Below are positions 22,660 through 33,686 of a stretch of 64,000 nucleotides of DNA, in pieces (position 1 is the stretch's first letter; every line of letters begins with the position of its first letter). This DNA is from Sthenelais limicola (taxonomy: Eukaryota > Annelida > Polychaeta > Phyllodocida > Sigalionidae). Position numbers and translations under genes: made by a program. The stretch covers positions 52,720,986-52,784,985 of the forward strand of contig OW804097.1 in the NCBI GenBank assembly GCA_942159475.1, in the 5' to 3' direction. The notes below the pieces were generated by a model. It made no database searches. It was not told the origin of the DNA and saw only the letters and a list, made by a program, of their open reading frames with translations.

Positions 22660-24282
22660 GAGGTTCTCTACTTGAATTGATATCAACATATTCCAAAGTC
22701 AGTTGGTTACCTTTGGAGATTTTTCATCCGACATATTGCCGTTAAAAGCTGGCGTAGCACAAGGTAGCATACTAGGCCCTTTGCTTTTTATTATATATAT
22801 AAATGATGTGAGTTTATTGGAATTTAAGAGTAATATCAGTATGTACACAGATGATTGTGTGGTTGTACATGAAATAAATAGAGAGAACGACTGGATGGAG
22901 GTCCAGCTTGACATCAATATGTTCAAGAATTGGGTTGATGTGAATGGTTTAAGAATAAATAACAGCAAAACAAAAAGTCAGATATTTTATGGAAGGAAAA
23001 AAAAGAGACAAAATATTCAAGATTTGTATATTGAGGGTGAGAAGATTGATGAAGTGGTTAGTTTCAGGTATTTAGGTTTTGTATTGGACTGTAATCTAAA
23101 TATGTCCCAACATATTACAGGAACCTGTATGAGAACCAATATTATGTACAATAGATTAAGAAAAATTAGAAACCAAATTACTAAAAAAATAGCATTGTTG
23201 ATTTTTAAAACATATATTCTACCTGTACTAGATTTTGGATCGATGCTAGTTGATCTGTCATCTAAGAAACAATTTAAAAGAATACAACTAGTGCAAAATA
23301 AATGTCTGAGGTTGATACAGAATGTGAGAAGTAGAGGTGCTAATAATAATATAAATACAAAGATGTTGCATACATGTTGTGAGGTGATTCCACAATGCTT
23401 TAGGCGAACCATTCGAATTTTAAATCTTTTTTGGGAAAATAAGAATAATAATCCAGGAAATATAGAACATAATTATAATTTAAGCGATCAAGGGAGGGTT
23501 GAGGTTGATAAATGGAAGAAGGAGAGTATTAGAGGGAGTTCGTTGGGGAGGGTTAAAGTTATGTGGAATTCACTACCAACAGATCTGAGGGAGTTAAATG
23601 ACAAAAAAGTGTTTTCTAGAGAAATAAGGAAGTTTTACAACAACATCTTTATAGACTCTGGAGAAATATGGAATTTACCATGAACGACCGACCATAAAAT
23701 TGTTGAAGTTTGATTATGTCATATGTCTTTCTACTGTACACACACAGTTAGTACAAGATGCTATATTGCATGTATTCTTGACTATTGTTAGTTGAACATA
23801 GAGTAGAGAGTGAAGGTAAAAAATGTGAGACTGAAATATATACAAATATAGAGAGAGTTTGTGAGAAATTTTGAGCCTTTCCGAGAATGAAATCTACATT
23901 TCTGAATATCAAATATATACATAAATAGGAAAAACCCTTAGGAATATTGTATAAGACACAACGCAAGGAGATTTTGGTTTTAGTTCTTTTTATTCTCAAT
24001 AGTTTAATCCTAAAACTGGTAACTACCTATTGTAATTAACTTATCGTTGCATACGCCTATTGTGCTAGGCTCTTAATATTGTTCTTATTCAAGAATTGTT
24101 ATAGATATTTCAGAAATTGTTATAGATATAGACACATGTAAACTCGAATATACATTTTTGATTATTCTAATTATTCTAATTTTTCTATCATTTTGTAATC
24201 CACCAGCAGACTCTGAGAACAGTGTAAATGTTACATAATGTTTATTTTGCTGAATAAAAATCTTTAAATACAAATACAAATG
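22660..24282 (+). mobile_element. LINE5, 5'-truncated non-LTR retrotransposon
   Basis: Starts inside the reverse-transcriptase domain and runs through the stop at 23683, a ~600-bp 3' UTR, an AATAAA signal (24253-24258) and a short A-rich (AAATAC)n tail ending near 24282. 5' truncation with a simple-sequence tail is the usual product of target-primed reverse transcription. No duplication was identified. Confidence 0.85.
22668..23683 (+). pseudogene. LINE5 reverse transcriptase, C-terminal part
   Basis: Contains 'GVAQGSILGPLLFIIYINDV' (the family norm is GVPQGS), then 'YTDDCVV' where the catalytic motif is normally YADD, then the thumb with 'FRYLGFVLD', 'TYILPVLDFGSML' and the C-terminal 'WNSLPTDLRELN'. 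About 338 residues without a stop. The endonuclease and the first half of the reverse transcriptase are missing, so the copy cannot move by itself. The YTDD change leaves both aspartates. Confidence 0.85.
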
Positions 24283-24809
24283 ATTAAGCATGTTCTAATT
24301 ATGTGTGCCTAGCAAGTAAATATATTTAGATATGGATAACTTTATAGATCGGACATAAATATTTAATAGCAGAAACAATGTGGTTTTGGGAATGCAAAGA
24401 ATCTAAATATTATTAAATAGTCTTCTCCAAAACCGCTGGCCAGATCTCCGTTATATTTCACATGCACATTGCCAAAAATAGTGCCGAGCCATTCCGCTAT
24501 GTGTCATTAACACTTTTGGAAGATATCAGGGTTATAAATGGGTTCGAAATGGGTTGAAATTGAACACCCCCATCCAGGGTCCCCATCGGTGCCTGAAAAC
24601 AATCCCCTATCAGTGCCCCTACACCAGAATGAGGCAATTTGCATATTGTGTGTGTATATAGGTCAGTGCAGTCTCCTGCTAACCTATAGGTCATAGGTGT
24701 CATAGCATGGACACTTTTTAAAATGTGGTTTTCTACGCTTTACTCCTGATTTTGTTAGTTATACTTGGTAATGTTACTTATAATTTAAGAGCTAAAAATG
24801 GTTGTAAGG
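24283..24809. other. No gene seen
   Basis: No recognisable coding or repeat structure between the LINE5 tail and the minisatellite. Confidence 0.6.
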
Positions 24810-25075
24810 TCTGATGAGATCGGCGGGTGAGAGATCGGCGGGTGATGAGATCAGTGGGTGAGAGATCGGCGGTTGATGAGATCGGCAGGTGAGAGATCGG
24901 CGGGTGATGAGATCAGCGGGTGAGAGATCGGCAGGGGATGAGATCAGCGGGTGAGAGATCAGCGGGCAATGAAATCGTGGATGAGATATCGGCAGGTGAG
25001 AGAACAGCAGGAGGCTCAGATCGGCAGGTGAGAGATTGACATGGGGGCTGAGATCGGCGGGTGACAGAATGCATC
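24810..25075. repeat. Minisatellite, ~31-bp compound unit
   Basis: Alternating 'gatgagatcrgcgggt' (17 bp) and 'gagagatcggcgggt' (14-15 bp) units, about eight pairs, decaying towards 25075. The reverse ORF (Pro/Ser/Leu/His-rich repeats) is a by-product. Confidence 0.93.
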
Positions 25076-25370
25076 TCAGCTGTGTCTCTGTCTGTCTGTC
25101 GCTGTCTCTCACCCTTTCTCTCTTTGCCTCAGTCTTCAGCACTCTGTACAGTGTGTGAAATTATTTTTTTTTTCTTTGCCCGCTAAGTTGGCGGGTGAAA
25201 TAAGAGCAGGTAAAATCAGAGATTTACCCGACCACAGAGAAAAAGAATCTAAACAGGGTTCCATTTTTGGTATGACGTTAATACAGATATTAAGTTATAG
25301 AGACAACTTGAAAGAGAAAGATGGTGGGAGAGGGAACAAGGAAAGATGAGGATGTGGGCCTCACTGTCCC

Positions 25371-25398
25371 ACTAGCAAATCCCATGCGTAGCACGGGT
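25371..25398 (-). mobile_element. Possible Helitron 3' terminus
   Basis: Read on the minus strand, a hairpin CCCGTG-CTACG-CATGGG (one G-T pair) is followed five bases later by CTAG and then T. Helitrons end in a short hairpin followed by CTRR and insert at AT. The homologous part of LINE1 stops about 50 bp further on. No 5' TC end or Rep/helicase gene was seen, so only the terminus is claimed. Confidence 0.45.
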
Positions 25399-25444
25399 AT
25401 TTATGTAGTAGAAGTTTAATCAACCAAATATCAGAACTTCAGAA

Positions 25445-26137
25445 TCAACTTTTCTTGATTACAACATAGACTGGCAGATGATCTGATAATAAAATGTCTA
25501 AAGTCCCTGATGTGTCAACAAAACGGCAATCGCTAATTATCAGATCGATAGTGCTACTACTGTTTACAGTGACCCTAGTTGGGTGCTTTATCAACTGTGT
25601 CAAGTTGGAACTTCTGATGTGATTATACAGGTCATTCTTCGATTTATTATTTTTTGAGATATCGATGTTAAAGTCTCCCATGAACAACCTTTCATGTTTA
25701 CAATTCAATGATAGCTGTAATACTCGGTTGTATTCTAACATAAAATCAGTTATGCTAGTACTCGGAGGTCTATAGACGTTACTCACTAGTAAAGGCTTTC
25801 GGTGACCCGCCTTGATTAACACACTTAGGATTTCTAAATGGTCTTTTATAAAAGACATGTTATCAATGACACTCACATTTATGAATTCTTTACAGTAAAT
25901 CACAAGCCCTCCACCTCTATTCCTTACTCTATCTAGTCTAACAAGCTTGTAGCGGTTGACCCTTAATTGTGAGTCATGAACACAGTCAGACAACTAAGTT
26001 TCGCCAATACATACTATATCAAAGGTACCATTAATGAGCTCAAGTTGGATCTGCTCCTTTTTATAGAAGTAACTTGCAGCATTCAGATAACACAGCTTCA
26101 GACCTCGCTTGGCATCTACTTCAATTATACTCTCCAT
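25445..26137 (-). pseudogene. LINE1 ORF2: APE endonuclease, nonsense mutation
   Basis: From ATG 26137 the frame reads 'KRGLKLCYLNAAS', the usual start of an APE-type LINE endonuclease. It continues to 'DIVCIGET' and meets a TAG at 25995-25993 where the family has tryptophan (ETWL). Beyond it the frame stays open with 'GGGLVIYCKE', 'VSNVYRPPS', 'FMGDFNID' (GDFN catalytic block), 'STIDLIIS' and 'SDHLPVY' (SDH block). The enzyme nicks target DNA to prime reverse transcription. The coding part ends right after SDH, so the reverse transcriptase has been lost. Confidence 0.85.
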
Positions 26138-26842
26138 TTTTTAGAGTGGGATGGAAACAATTGTGCGTACCACTCATACCCTGAACCAAGTACATAAAAA
26201 CATCGGGGCGGCTATACATGTGATAACCATAAACTCTGCCCATAACATTGCGATCTGACATGGATATAATAACCATACCGCTTGTCATACAGGCAAAATA
26301 CATGAAATTTGGCGACGACTGACACAAGAACAACACATACCTTTAATCCATCCTTTTTCTAGGGACCATAATACAGCAATTTCTCAGAAAATTACGATTC
26401 GTTAGTGATCCAATGTACCATGCAGAGGCCATGGCGGCCACATTACTTCCGGTTGGGATGTCGCAACATATCGATACGTCAGAGCTAAATTACTAGACTG
26501 AAGTTAGGGCATGTTCAACGTATTTCAACCAAGCTTAGCTAAGTATGTCAGTAAACATTTATTTATGTCAATAAACAATTAGTAACCACACACAAGTCAA
26601 GTAGCGGAAGTGACCATACAACTTTACGACATTCATAACCCACCCTCGATAGCCAATATGGCGGGCCTGAGTCAAAACATTGTGCGAACACGCTTTGACG
26701 ATATGGAGATTTACCAAAAACAATGACAATAAACAGGTATTTTAATTTACTGACTTGCTAGGATTGATACTTCACATATATATAACCGTGTCCACCCTCT
26801 AGGATGAATGTGAGAATTGAAAATCGTACTTTACCAGCTAAA
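26138..26842 (-). other. LINE1 spacer between ORF1 and ORF2
   Basis: About 700 bp without a convincing ORF. In LINE2 the corresponding interval is longer and holds the SGNH hydrolase ORF. Here a 71-codon frame (26336-26121) has 'SRPDVFMYLVQGMSGT', faintly like the 'LRPDNLILIGGI' block of that hydrolase, so a decayed copy is possible but unproven. Confidence 0.4.
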
Positions 26843-28768
26843 TCACTTAAGTTTCACACCAGTGTCATTGAGCAAATCAGCTGTTTCGGCCATACCGAAT
26901 AGGCGCGACTGTCCATCCTTGTCTCTAGTCTTATTGAGTCTGATTGCAATGTTCTTGTATTTTCTTTTACCTTCCCTTGGTGTTGACGACACATGTCCCA
27001 ATGACTTACTTCTAGCTTGGGAAAATGTCGATGAAAGCAGCTTTTTCCTTCGGTGTCTGGGGATCGCGGACAACTTAGTTGATACTAGCGATTCGGATAA
27101 CTTCTCAATCTCGTCATCCTCGTCACCGTTGTCTTTGCCTTTGTCTTCCTCACTTATAGACAACAGGGGGGAATACCTAGATCCTCCAGGGGTAAGGGTT
27201 GCAGAATCATTATCCTTGGTCGCTTTGCTAGATATGGGTCTGATCTTCCTAGGTGATGGGCTAGTGAAACCATCTTTACCTACCACATCGTGCTTCGGTA
27301 TAGGCTTAGCATACTTGCACTTGAGCTCACCAAATTTGCTATTATTCAAGGCTGTCTGAATTTCACCTCGCACTTCCATCAAGATTTTGCCAAAGAGGTT
27401 CTCCCCCTTCCAGCTATCTTCATTGAGCTGCCAGTTACTGAGGTAAACTCCGGCACCCCACTTTTTACTCGGTGTCGCTTCAATCAACCTATTGTTGCCT
27501 GTGTTTGCTAGCATTACAGCCATCTGTTCATCCCTGAAGAATTTACAACGCGTTATTTCTTTTAGGATTTCTGTTTCACGAGCTCTCCACTCTATGGTGT
27601 TAGTGATACGCTCCCCTAGGGCCTTAATCTCTCTCGGTTCAGATTGCTTTAGCACCTCCGGAGCAAGACTGGGTCGACACATTCGGGCTTTCTTATGAAC
27701 GAAGGCTTGCTCCGAACAAGAATAGTCATGCCCTTCATATTGTACGTGGCATGCAAAAAAGTTACTTAGGTAAGCAAACTCTCCCTGGAATGCAATACCA
27801 TTCTTAACCTTGATCACTTTAATATTCCCTGGTTGCAGATCTTCCCGCAGTAGTTTCAACTGCCTGTAATTGTACATTACTCCATCTACCAGCACTCTGT
27901 CACCTTTAGGTTTGGTGCGAGAATGGTCTGCCCCCTTAGATATGGCGTTAGAGGCTATTAGTTTCATGAGGCTCCCCTTCTTTTTGGTTTCTATGGTCGC
28001 GAAATCGTGGCAAAACATCCTATCCGCGTTTGGCCAATCCTCCTTGGGGAACTTAGCTGGGTCTTTAAAGCTAGTTGAGCCATCAGAGATAAACCGATCT
28101 CTCATTGACTTGTGCAGCAGTCGTACTACGAATGGGGGGGCCGATCGCCTATCCACTGATTGCGACTGCCAGTAGGCAGAGTCTATAACACCCTCCCAAA
28201 TTGTAGGCAGAAAGATCTTCAGTATCTTGGTAGCAATGGAGATTGGACTTTCTTCTTCATAGAGTTCTCTGTGGATGTTCTCAATGATAACATGGGTGTC
28301 TTTGTGTTGCTGCTTTATTATCTCCTGTTCGTCATGCAGTTTCTCCGTAGCAGTTTTATTATACAGAATATCTCTCTGCATAAAATCCATCTTAGCATCA
28401 ACAATGAATTTATTTTCCTTAATCTCCGATTGCATAACAGATGCTTCTGTCGTTCGATTTACCATAGCTTTCTCCAGGGCTTTTATCCTATCATTCATCT
28501 CTTTTCTAGATTTAACAAGTGCCTGAATAATTATTGTCTTTTTACCGTCCTCCTCTATGAGGTTTTGCAACTCCTCCTCCAGGTCAAGATCTGGGTCATT
28601 TTCCGAGCTTGCACTATCATATTCCTCATTGTCAAGATCATCGTAGTCGTAATCCATCCCTACAGGTTTCTTAGCTGCAGATACCAGGGGGGAAGGGTTC
28701 TTTCTTTTCTCCCCACTCATTTCAGCTTCAGAACTCGCCGGTATAGGATTCTCCTCAGAGACCTCCAT
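26843..28768 (-). CDS. LINE1 ORF1: coiled-coil, RRM-like and NADAR domains
   Basis: 641 residues, intact, starting at an ATG. Residues 40-75 are very acidic; 75-170 form a coiled coil. Residues 170-260 fit the RRM-like fold of LINE ORF1 proteins, followed by a small C-terminal domain with 'VDGVMYNYRQL' (about 294-303). Residues 325-470 are a NADAR (YbiA-like) domain: 'YLSNFF' at 333, 'CSEQAF' at 351, 'ALGERI' at 383, 'RCKFF' at 407, 'IEATPSKKWGAG' at 429 and 'GENLFGKILMEVR' at 455. The tail is basic and low-complexity. ORF1 proteins bind element RNA. NADAR enzymes hydrolyse N-glycosidic bonds of ribose- or ADP-ribose-linked compounds. What the domain does in a LINE is unknown. A cellular YbiA homologue is unlikely, given the flanking APE ORF. 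Confidence 0.88.
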   Translation of the reverse strand: MEVSEENPIPASSEAEMSGEKRKNPSPLVSAAKKPVGMDYDYDDLDNEEYDSASSENDPDLDLEEELQNLIEEDGKKTIIIQALVKSRKEMNDRIKALEKAMVNRTTEASVMQSEIKENKFIVDAKMDFMQRDILYNKTATEKLHDEQEIIKQQHKDTHVIIENIHRELYEEESPISIATKILKIFLPTIWEGVIDSAYWQSQSVDRRSAPPFVVRLLHKSMRDRFISDGSTSFKDPAKFPKEDWPNADRMFCHDFATIETKKKGSLMKLIASNAISKGADHSRTKPKGDRVLVDGVMYNYRQLKLLREDLQPGNIKVIKVKNGIAFQGEFAYLSNFFACHVQYEGHDYSCSEQAFVHKKARMCRPSLAPEVLKQSEPREIKALGERITNTIEWRARETEILKEITRCKFFRDEQMAVMLANTGNNRLIEATPSKKWGAGVYLSNWQLNEDSWKGENLFGKILMEVRGEIQTALNNSKFGELKCKYAKPIPKHDVVGKDGFTSPSPRKIRPISSKATKDNDSATLTPGGSRYSPLLSISEEDKGKDNGDEDDEIEKLSESLVSTKLSAIPRHRRKKLLSSTFSQARSKSLGHVSSTPREGKRKYKNIAIRLNKTRDKDGQSRLFGMAETADLLNDTGVKLK

Positions 28769-29084
28769 TTCAATGGGATTCGATCAAACACCAGTGTCTA
28801 TAAGTGTTGTTGTTTACCACAGAGCCTGTGTCCAGTGAGGGCTATAAATAACTCCCGCTGTCCATTCCCTTCTGATATTTTCGCTCACCTTAGTGTAAAA
28901 AATGTCCGATCTGTTGTTTAAAAACAAATATCACAATCCAAAAAGGACATCCATGCTATCACTCTCCTGAGCACTAGACTTGTACGGAATTATGAATTCA
29001 CAGGTATGTTATGAACTTGTGTATGTCCGAGAATGATCAGTCAGTCATGATCGGTAGGACCTCTCAGTTCGAGTTTCGCGCCAA

Positions 29085-31622
29085 TTGGATTTTTAAGATC
29101 GCCATCATGTAAACACCTATATATACCAATATCTCAGCTTCTAAGTAACTTAGGATCATGATCTTGGTCTCTAAACATATGTTTTCATGGTCAAGGAATG
29201 CAACTATACCATTTAGAAAAGGATCAGAGTATAGCTACTAACACAAAAACTATATACAAGACATTATATACATTAGGCACTATTACACATGTTGTATATG
29301 CTTGCCCCCTTCCTCACAATGGCAGTGGCATATTTTAGTGTGGTTTCAATTGGCCTTTGAGAATTTCACTCTTGCATCTACATTGGACTAGCTCACTGCA
29401 GGCCTTACAGATCTATGATCTAAAAGAAGGGAATTGAAGTGAGATATTGAAGAAAGTAATGCATGGTACAAGACCATATTTCCAGAGAATCCTGCCAAAC
29501 GTAAGCTCACTGGAAGTCAAAAATCCCTAACTAGTTCACTGCATGCCTTACAGGTTGCTAGTTACATGGCCCACACAGGAACCTATGTGTTAATCCATTC
29601 CCAACCTAAGTTCTAGTCTTGGTGCACACTATTCATTCTGCTCCATGTGAAACTCTGAGAATGCTGCAAAAGTGGAGCCTTGGGTGCAGAGACTGTCTCT
29701 AATGTCTTTTCCTTCTTGAATAAGTCCTCCTGGTTTCACCAATATGTAAAAGAATGTTCATGGTCACTGACCCTATCATATTGGATAAGTGTTGTAGTTA
29801 GTGAAAATGTTAAGCACCGACCACTACACCTATATGTAAGGATGGAGTGTTGTGTGTTTAAAAGCATGTGTTACTTCCTGATAGCAAAGATGTGCCTCCC
29901 ATGCTGACTTCTTGCCTCTTCCAATGAATATCGATTTGGTATCACATCCCATGACACTGTAAAATACAGGAAGGGGCCGGGATGTTTCTCTATCCAAGTC
30001 TTTGTAGATAACATTTGATGATATGATGATATGTAAAGTTCTTGCCTGTAACCAAGGCAACCCAAATGTTCACAATATCCTCATGAGTGGTTGGTGCCAT
30101 GAACCAATTATCTGCTTATAGGTTCCTCAAAGAAGGGTTATGTCACCTTATGTGATGATGATTTCTTTGCCTTAGGGGCAATCTTGTTTAAAAGAATGCA
30201 GACAGTTCCCCTTTGATGGTTGGGTCATTTATAAGGTAGGCCCAGTTTACTAGTTGTTTTATGTATCTGGGACAAAGGCCTGATCATATTGATTGTTATT
30301 GTGATTTTAGTGGTGAGCAAGTGCACTACAACAGCTTTATCAAGAAGCCTCACATCAATGGAACCTGAAGGATCATTCTGTTTAAACATGGTCAGAATGT
30401 TTAGCTGACCATACTTCTTTCTCAGGTGCATGTTTTCACCATCATATATACAGATGGCTCTTAAGGATGAAGAATGTAGGCATACCACATATGTGCATGA
30501 AAAAAACCCAGTTCTACATCATTCTTGAGTACCTTTTAGAGATTGTTCTTGCTTATTTTCTTGGCTCGATGAGCAATGGAAGAGATAGATTGCAAGTTGT
30601 ATTTAATCAGCTCATGAATGAAGCATGCATTGTCATATCTGTATCCCTTCTCTTTAGTATTTGATATCCTGATCATTTCCTATAATAGGTATTCTCCCAA
30701 CCATATTATTTCCATCTCTCTGATGATCTGTGCCAGATACACTGGTCGCATGTAGCAAGGGCAAAAGTAGTCACCTGATGTGTATACCTTATTCACATGA
30801 GGTGGTAAGCCTTCTGAAATGGGTCAGCAATTTGTTGCACTTTATTTTCCTTTATGTGTAGGTTTATGGGTCCATCCAACTTCCATTGGGTTTTTCTTGC
30901 TTTTACCATCTCTAAGTGCAGCTCATCCAACATTGCTATGAACTTTTCTTCTCCATGGGTAACAGCCCAGTTCCACATGTAAACTTATCAACAGCATAGA
31001 GTGGTAGATCAGTTAATTACTGGGATCTGTGCAGGATTGAGAATTCTCTAGCGCAATGCAGCATGCATTCATTCCATGCATCCATGCTTTATGATAATTG
31101 GTGAAGCTGCTTTCTTGTAAAAAAGGGGCAAGAGTTGTGTATGGGTTGTGTCCAGATCATCTAATGCATCTTGCAAGGAGGCATGAATTGCTGACCAGGC
31201 AAAAGTGTCAATGTTTTTAATTCAATCTCTTTCTAACAGTTGACTAGCATACTACAAGCAGGTCTCTCTTAATATGTAAGGCCTGCAGTGAGCTAGTCCA
31301 ATGTAGATGCAAGAGTGAAAGAGGATGGGTTGCAAGGTGTGCATACTCAAAGGCCAGTTGAAACCACACTAAAATATGTCACTGCCATTGTGAGGAAGGG
31401 GGCAAGCATATACAACATGTGTAATAGTGCCTGATGGATATAATGTCTTGTATATAGTTTTTGTGTTAGTAACTATACTCTGATCCTTTTCTAAATGGTA
31501 TAGTTGCATTCCTTGACCATGAAAACATATGTTTAGAGACCAAGATCATGATCCTAAGTTACTTAGAAGCTGAGATATTGGTATATATAGGTTTTTACAT
31601 GATAGCGATCTTAAAAATCCAA
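29085..31622. mobile_element. Inverted-repeat element E (Academ-like?)
   Basis: Arms of about 330 bp, 29085-29411 and 31275-31622, are near-identical inverted repeats, matching from 'ttggatttttaagatcgc' to 'ggactagctcactgcaggcc'. The interior encodes, on the minus strand, decayed pieces of the protein family also found in element D. Outside the right arm its terminal ~162 bp is repeated twice more in tandem. The exact outer ends and target duplication are not certain. Confidence 0.75.
29830..30978 (-). pseudogene. Academ-like transposon protein remnant, C-terminal
   Basis: Three minus-strand fragments in order: 30978-30793 with 'WNWAVTHGEEKFIAMLDELHLEMV'; 30488-30225 with a possible 'VRLLDKAVVVHLL'; and 30060-29830 with 'RPLPVFYSVMGCDTKSIFIGRGKKSAWEA'. 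They match, by my recollection, successive conserved blocks of the same repeated invertebrate family as the gene in element D. The GCDT...G.GKKSAW block resembles the H2TH motif of XPG/FEN nucleases. Stops and frame changes between the blocks show it is dead. The assignment to Academ is tentative. Confidence 0.6.
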
Positions 31623-31965
31623 GATGGCGGCCATAATATAATTTGATCTTTTTCTAAATTGTATAGTTGTATTCATTGACCCTGGAAATATATGTTTAGA
31701 GACCAAGATCATGATCCTAAGCTGTTTGGAAGCTGAGATATTGGTATATATAGGTTTTTACATGATGGCGATCTTAAAAATCCAAGATGGCGGCCATAAT
31801 ATAATTTGATCTTTTTCTAAATGGTATAGTTGTATTCATTGACCCTGGAAATATATGTTTAGAGACCGAGATCATGATCCTAAGCTGTTTGGAAGCTGAG
31901 ATATTGGTAGATATAGGATTTTACATGATGGCGACCTTAAAAATCCAAAATGGCGGCCTTATTGT
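31475..31965. repeat. Three tandem ~162-bp units at the right arm of E
   Basis: Units beginning 'tgatccttttctaaatggta' (about 31482), 'tgatctttttctaaattgta' (about 31645) and 'tgatctttttctaaatggta' (about 31807). Each ends in 'aaaaatccaaratggcggcc', a YY1-like site. Units two and three are closest to each other, so the third arose from the second. Confidence 0.92.
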
Positions 31966-33156
31966 ATTTTTTGGAAAGGGCTCCCACTCTAAATTGAAAG
32001 CTAAGGCAATGAACAGCATGTGGACCAAATTTGGTGCTTTTGTCCGGAACGTCCACATCCATCTCAAATCTGGCATTAAGCTGCCTGACTATAAGACAAT
32101 ACAGTAGTAATCACACATACAAGACTGCAGTGCATTAGAGTGACCTCTAGTGGTCTATATATACAGCACTGTCCTGGAAACCCCAGTGGAATATACAGTC
32201 ACTCCACCTGGTGCCTATATAGGGAAGGATGTGCACCAACGCCAGCCAGCATGAGTGACCCCAGACACCACACTTGTATACATGTATCCAAAGAGAATTA
32301 GTATGCCATTCTATCTGTTGACAGGATATGCTTCTATTGTTAGTTTCCATGCCAATGTGTAAGTTTCCAATGACCATGAATGTACTGAACTATACCAGAG
32401 CAGGCAAACAGGCCAATTCAAGTTGTTCTATCATTCAATTGGCTATTCGGGGTACAGATATTTTTATAAAAATGACAAAGTGTTGATAATTCCAAAGATC
32501 TATTAAATCAGTTGTAACATAACATAACAAAAATTGACACTACTCCCAACTCATTGAAATGTAAGTAGACATACAACAAAAATGTTGGGAACAAGTTTGA
32601 AATTTAGAATTTTACAAATCACGAATTTCCCATGATATACATTGGTTACTTTGTAATGGTCCCCGTCTAGGCACCTGGTTGTAGAAGCATGGCTTCATTC
32701 TACTGGATGAAATGTACATGGCACTTGACTAGTGGCTAAACAAAATGTCTGGTAGTGTTCTCATGCATTGGAATAATGTTACTATGGGTTTTGCCGGCAT
32801 TATTTAGTGAGATACCGGTTTTAGATGCTAGAATACCATTGCTATGTGTTGCAAGATATAACAAGCATGTTCACATGGTAATTTTTGGCTGTAGGAGGTT
32901 ATTTTGAGTTTGTCTCTCCTATGTAGGTAGTCTTGACTAGAGGCCTTGAACCCGGTGGTGTGGAAGTGAGATTTGGTGAGAAGCCAGGGACGGCTTACAG
33001 CCAACATGAAAACTCTGATTCGTCCACAAATTTATCCCGCTAGAGGTATTATCTTATTTTCTGTTTTGTTCTTATATTAATTGTCTCACTTTTAATGACT
33101 GCCACCCCGCCCTCCTTCCACCACTCTCTCTTCCTTGTTAGTGTTAGTGTGTAATA
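31966..33156. other. No gene seen
   Basis: Mixed sequence with only short ORFs lacking motifs. No repeats were noticed apart from a few AT runs. Confidence 0.6.
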
Positions 33157-33160
33157 CCTG

Positions 33161-33204
33161 CTGCACACAGTAGGCCTACCGCCTTCGGCCGGTACTGTGT
33201 GCAG
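33161..33204. other. Perfect 12-bp-stem hairpin
   Basis: CTGCACACAGTA (33161-33172) pairs with TACTGTGTGCAG (33193-33204) around a GC-rich 20-nt loop. The loop contains 'ccgccttcggccgg', the same CCGCCTTCGG core as in the structure at 11038-11095. Confidence 0.85.
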
Positions 33205-33499
33205 GAAGAGAGACAAGCGTGTACTAGAGGGGAGGAGGTCCGAGAGGGGTGGGACTCAAAACAAATTGGGCGCCACTGATTGTTTGGGCAACGTAAGGAG
33301 GTTTAGAAGTGGGCTAATTCCGCCCTCTAGAGGGCGGGTCGGTTGCTCAAAGTCAAGTGGGCCCCTCCCCCAGGTTATTAGTTTGTGTAATGCCTGCGCA
33401 CATGTGGCAAATGAAGGTGGGTGAGGGACTGTGGGATCCTGTCCCCATAAGCCATGATTGATTTCTAGTTTTGCAAGAACTATTAATGTGTGATATGTA

Positions 33500-33686
33500 T
33501 GATAAGAATTCTATTAAGGAAGGAGTTATAATAACAGTGATATGAACATTAGAGATCTCTGATATATATATAAGGGACATCTGATATATATAAAGAACAT
33601 TGTGTATATTCTAGAAGGTCAAAATTTTGTTTTGCCCCTTCAGTCTGTTATGTGCGATAAGAATTATATTAAGGAAAGAGTTATAA
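33500..33686. repeat. Tandem ~155-bp repeat interrupted by element F
   Basis: A unit containing 'gataagaattctattaagga', 'taataacagtgatatgaac' and 'atatataagggacat...gaaggtcaaa' runs 33500-33655. A second copy starts at 33656, is cut at 33686 by element F, and resumes at 36922 with 'taataacagtcatatgaacc' to about 37010. The interrupted copy independently confirms F's boundaries. Confidence 0.85.

Larger units (their letters stand above)
25445..28930 (-). mobile_element. LINE1: non-LTR element with NADAR-bearing ORF1
   Basis: Minus strand. A 5' leader (28930-28769) is followed by an intact ORF1 (28768-26843), a ~700-bp spacer and ORF2 (from 26137), which holds only the APE endonuclease before homology ends at about 25445. 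The 3' half (reverse transcriptase, UTR, tail) is missing. ORF1 has the same domain order as ORF1 of LINE2 (43557-56766), although the two differ throughout. The label LINE1 is local to this window and does not mean the L1 family. Confidence 0.85.

Noticed and set aside
24792..25142. 116-codon reverse ORF
   Set aside because: Translation of the GATGAGATCGGCGGGT minisatellite.
26817..28921. Plus-strand ORFs of up to 253 codons opposite the NADAR ORF1
   Set aside because: Shadows of the 641-codon minus-strand ORF; no motifs of their own.
33161..33204. tRNA or other small structured RNA gene
   Set aside because: A single hairpin without D/T arms or pol III boxes; kept only as a structural feature.
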